From Mesorhizobium sp. SARCC-RB16n (GTDB taxonomy: Bacteria > Pseudomonadota > Alphaproteobacteria > Rhizobiales > Rhizobiaceae): DNA of 64,000 nucleotides. Within the stretch, counting starts at the first letter, position 1; each line of letters begins with the position of its first letter. Below, piece by piece: positions 62,729 to 64,000 of the stretch. Made by a program: the position numbers and the translations under genes. The notes below the pieces were generated by a model. The model saw only the letters and a list, made by a program, of their open reading frames with translations. It ran no database searches and was not told where the DNA came from. Location of the stretch: the NCBI RefSeq assembly GCF_008520305.1, contig NZ_ML703264.1:147966-211965 (forward strand), given 5' to 3'.

Positions 62729-64000
62729 TCAGACAATCCCACCCGAGCCACCGGCAACCGCCGGCCGTTCCGCCGCGACCTTGGCCCGGTAGCCCGCCGC
62801 CCGGTAGGCAGCGATCGGATCGATGGCGCCGCCGGTCTTGAGCCGCGCCATGGCCAGGATCGGCTCGACATCTGTGCGGTAAGCCGCCTTCAGCGCCTGC
62901 GTCGCCATCAGCGCGTCATTGCCATCCTGAAAACCTTCGAGCGCCTTGCGGTCGACCAGCAGCGCCTGCGCATAGGCGCGCTGCACCTCGACCGCCGACA
63001 GCATCAGGCTTTCGATGGGGTCAGTGACGTTGTGGCTCTGGTCGAGCATATGGGCGGGATCAAAGCCCTCGGCGCCGGAAAGCTCGGCATCGACCAGCTC
63101 ATTGAAGACCAGGAACAGCCGGTAGGGGTCGATGGAGCCTGCGTCGAGGTCGTCGTCGCCATATTTCGAATCGTTGAAGTGGAAGCCGCCGAGCTTTTTG
63201 AACTGGATAAGCCGCGACACGATCATCTCGATGTTGACGTTGGGCGCGTGATGGCCGAGGTCGACGAGGCAGAACGCCTTGTCGCCGAGCTCCTTGGCGA
63301 TGATATAATTGGTGCCCCAGTCCTGGACGACTGTGGAATAGAAGGCGGGCTCGTACATCTTGTGTTCGGTGAAGAGCTTCCAGTCGTCCGGCAGCCCGGC
63401 ATAGACCTCCCGCATGGCGTCGAGATAGCGCTCGAATGCCTTGGCGAAATTGACCTGGCCGGGGAAGTTGGAGCCGTCGCCGATCCAGACCGTCAGCGCC
63501 CTGGAGCCCAGCGTCTTGCCGATTTCGATGCATTCGAGATTGTGCTCGATTGCCTGGCGACGCGTGCCGGCATCGGCATGCGACAGCGAGCCGAACTTGT
63601 AGGACAGCGTCTGGTCCTTCGCATCGGAGAAGGTATTGGAGTTCATCGCATCGAAACCGAGACCGAAGCGGGAGGCCGCCTGTTTCAGCCGGTTCGGATC
63701 GGCCTTGTCCCATGGAATGTGCAGCGAGACGGTCGGGGTCGCCTGCGTCAACTGCTTGATGACGGCGCAATCCTCGATCTTGTCGAAGATATCGCGCGGC
63801 TCGCCGGCGCCGGGAAAGCGCGCAAAGCGCGTACCGCCGGTGCCGACGCCCCAGGAGGGAATCGCGACGGCGAATTTCTCGACCTTGTCGCGGATGGCAT
63901 CGATGGCGATGCCGCGCCGGTCGAGGCGCTCGCCGAGTGAGGCGTAATCGCGCTCGAGGTTGGCTTTGTGCGCGGCGTTGTCCTTGTCGACGACGCCGGC
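62729..64000 (-). CDS. rhaI: L-rhamnose isomerase, RhaI type (start beyond window)
   Basis: The frame runs off the right edge with 423 codons plus stop visible, so only a few N-terminal residues are missing. RhaI enzymes of rhizobia are TIM-barrel metal-dependent isomerases that turn L-rhamnose into L-rhamnulose. Typical stretches are AIPSWGVGTGGTRFARFPG, VSLHIPWDKADPN, TVWIGDGSNFPGQ, LVDLGHHAPNVNIEM and GGFHFNDSKYGDDDLDAGS with metal ligands. The TTG at 63751 is internal. It is likely part of a rhamnose operon to the right. ggt lies 115 nt downstream and is probably unrelated. Confidence 0.95.
   Translation of the reverse strand, partial: AGVVDKDNAAHKANLERDYASLGERLDRRGIAIDAIRDKVEKFAVAIPSWGVGTGGTRFARFPGAGEPRDIFDKIEDCAVIKQLTQATPTVSLHIPWDKADPNRLKQAASRFGLGFDAMNSNTFSDAKDQTLSYKFGSLSHADAGTRRQAIEHNLECIEIGKTLGSRALTVWIGDGSNFPGQVNFAKAFERYLDAMREVYAGLPDDWKLFTEHKMYEPAFYSTVVQDWGTNYIIAKELGDKAFCLVDLGHHAPNVNIEMIVSRLIQFKKLGGFHFNDSKYGDDDLDAGSIDPYRLFLVFNELVDAELSGAEGFDPAHMLDQSHNVTDPIESLMLSAVEVQRAYAQALLVDRKALEGFQDGNDALMATQALKAAYRTDVEPILAMARLKTGGAIDPIAAYRAAGYRAKVAAERPAVAGGSGGIV

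Overview
The window is GC-rich and coding-dense. It carries the rhizobial order hisD, UPF0262, low-molecular-weight phosphatase, infA, maf, yacG, a tRNA-Phe, an AgpA/MelA-type alpha-galactoside system and RhaI-type rhamnose isomerase. This points to an alphaproteobacterium of the Hyphomicrobiales, most likely Mesorhizobium or a close relative. That placement is inferred from gene content; no database search was run.

Layout. 1-2,959 (+) is a housekeeping block: the end of hisD, a UPF0262 gene, a phosphatase whose P-loop lies before any ATG, infA, maf and yacG. 2,974-12,031 (-) is a six-gene operon with two GH4 glycosidases around an oligopeptide-type sugar ABC transporter, read away from an AraC activator at 12,245 (+). 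13,175-19,425 (-) is a second sugar operon: a binding protein, two permeases, a UgpC/MalK-type ATPase and a fused Gfo/Idh/MocA-aldo/keto reductase, with its own divergent AraC gene. tRNA-Phe follows at 20,575.

20,806-34,286 is a disturbed region. A ketosynthase and a luciferase-like monooxygenase, both frameshifted, lie on the minus strand. A ketoreductase tail with two carrier-protein domains lies on the plus strand 10 kb away. Between them sits a deoxy-sugar/sugar-acid cluster: an RbsABC-type transporter, a GntR regulator, a mutarotase, a UxaA-family dehydratase, an aldo/keto reductase and an SDR. Its ATPase and its aldo/keto reductase are also frameshifted. Four copies of a CTAATATAA-centred site mark its promoters and probably define the GntR regulon.

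34,423-53,744 is an envelope and efflux region. It holds an AGE-family isomerase; an RND pump with two adaptors in tandem under a TetR repressor (two clean palindromic operators); and a second RND pump in one operon with a patatin-like lipoprotein. Divergent from the second pump is a two-component system, followed by a DUF3313 lipoprotein, a small secreted protein, a NodT-type outer-membrane factor and an LpxO-like hydroxylase. Two four-repeat arrays with identical 10/11/10-bp spacing lie at the pump/regulator promoter and before the DUF3313 gene, and probably tie these genes into one envelope-stress regulon.

53,745-60,789 has long gaps, a PAS-PAS-GAF-GGDEF-EAL protein and several small secreted or membrane proteins, including a 53-residue proline-rich ORF. 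60,874-64,000 (-) carries gamma-glutamyltransferase and the greater part of rhaI, which runs off the right edge.
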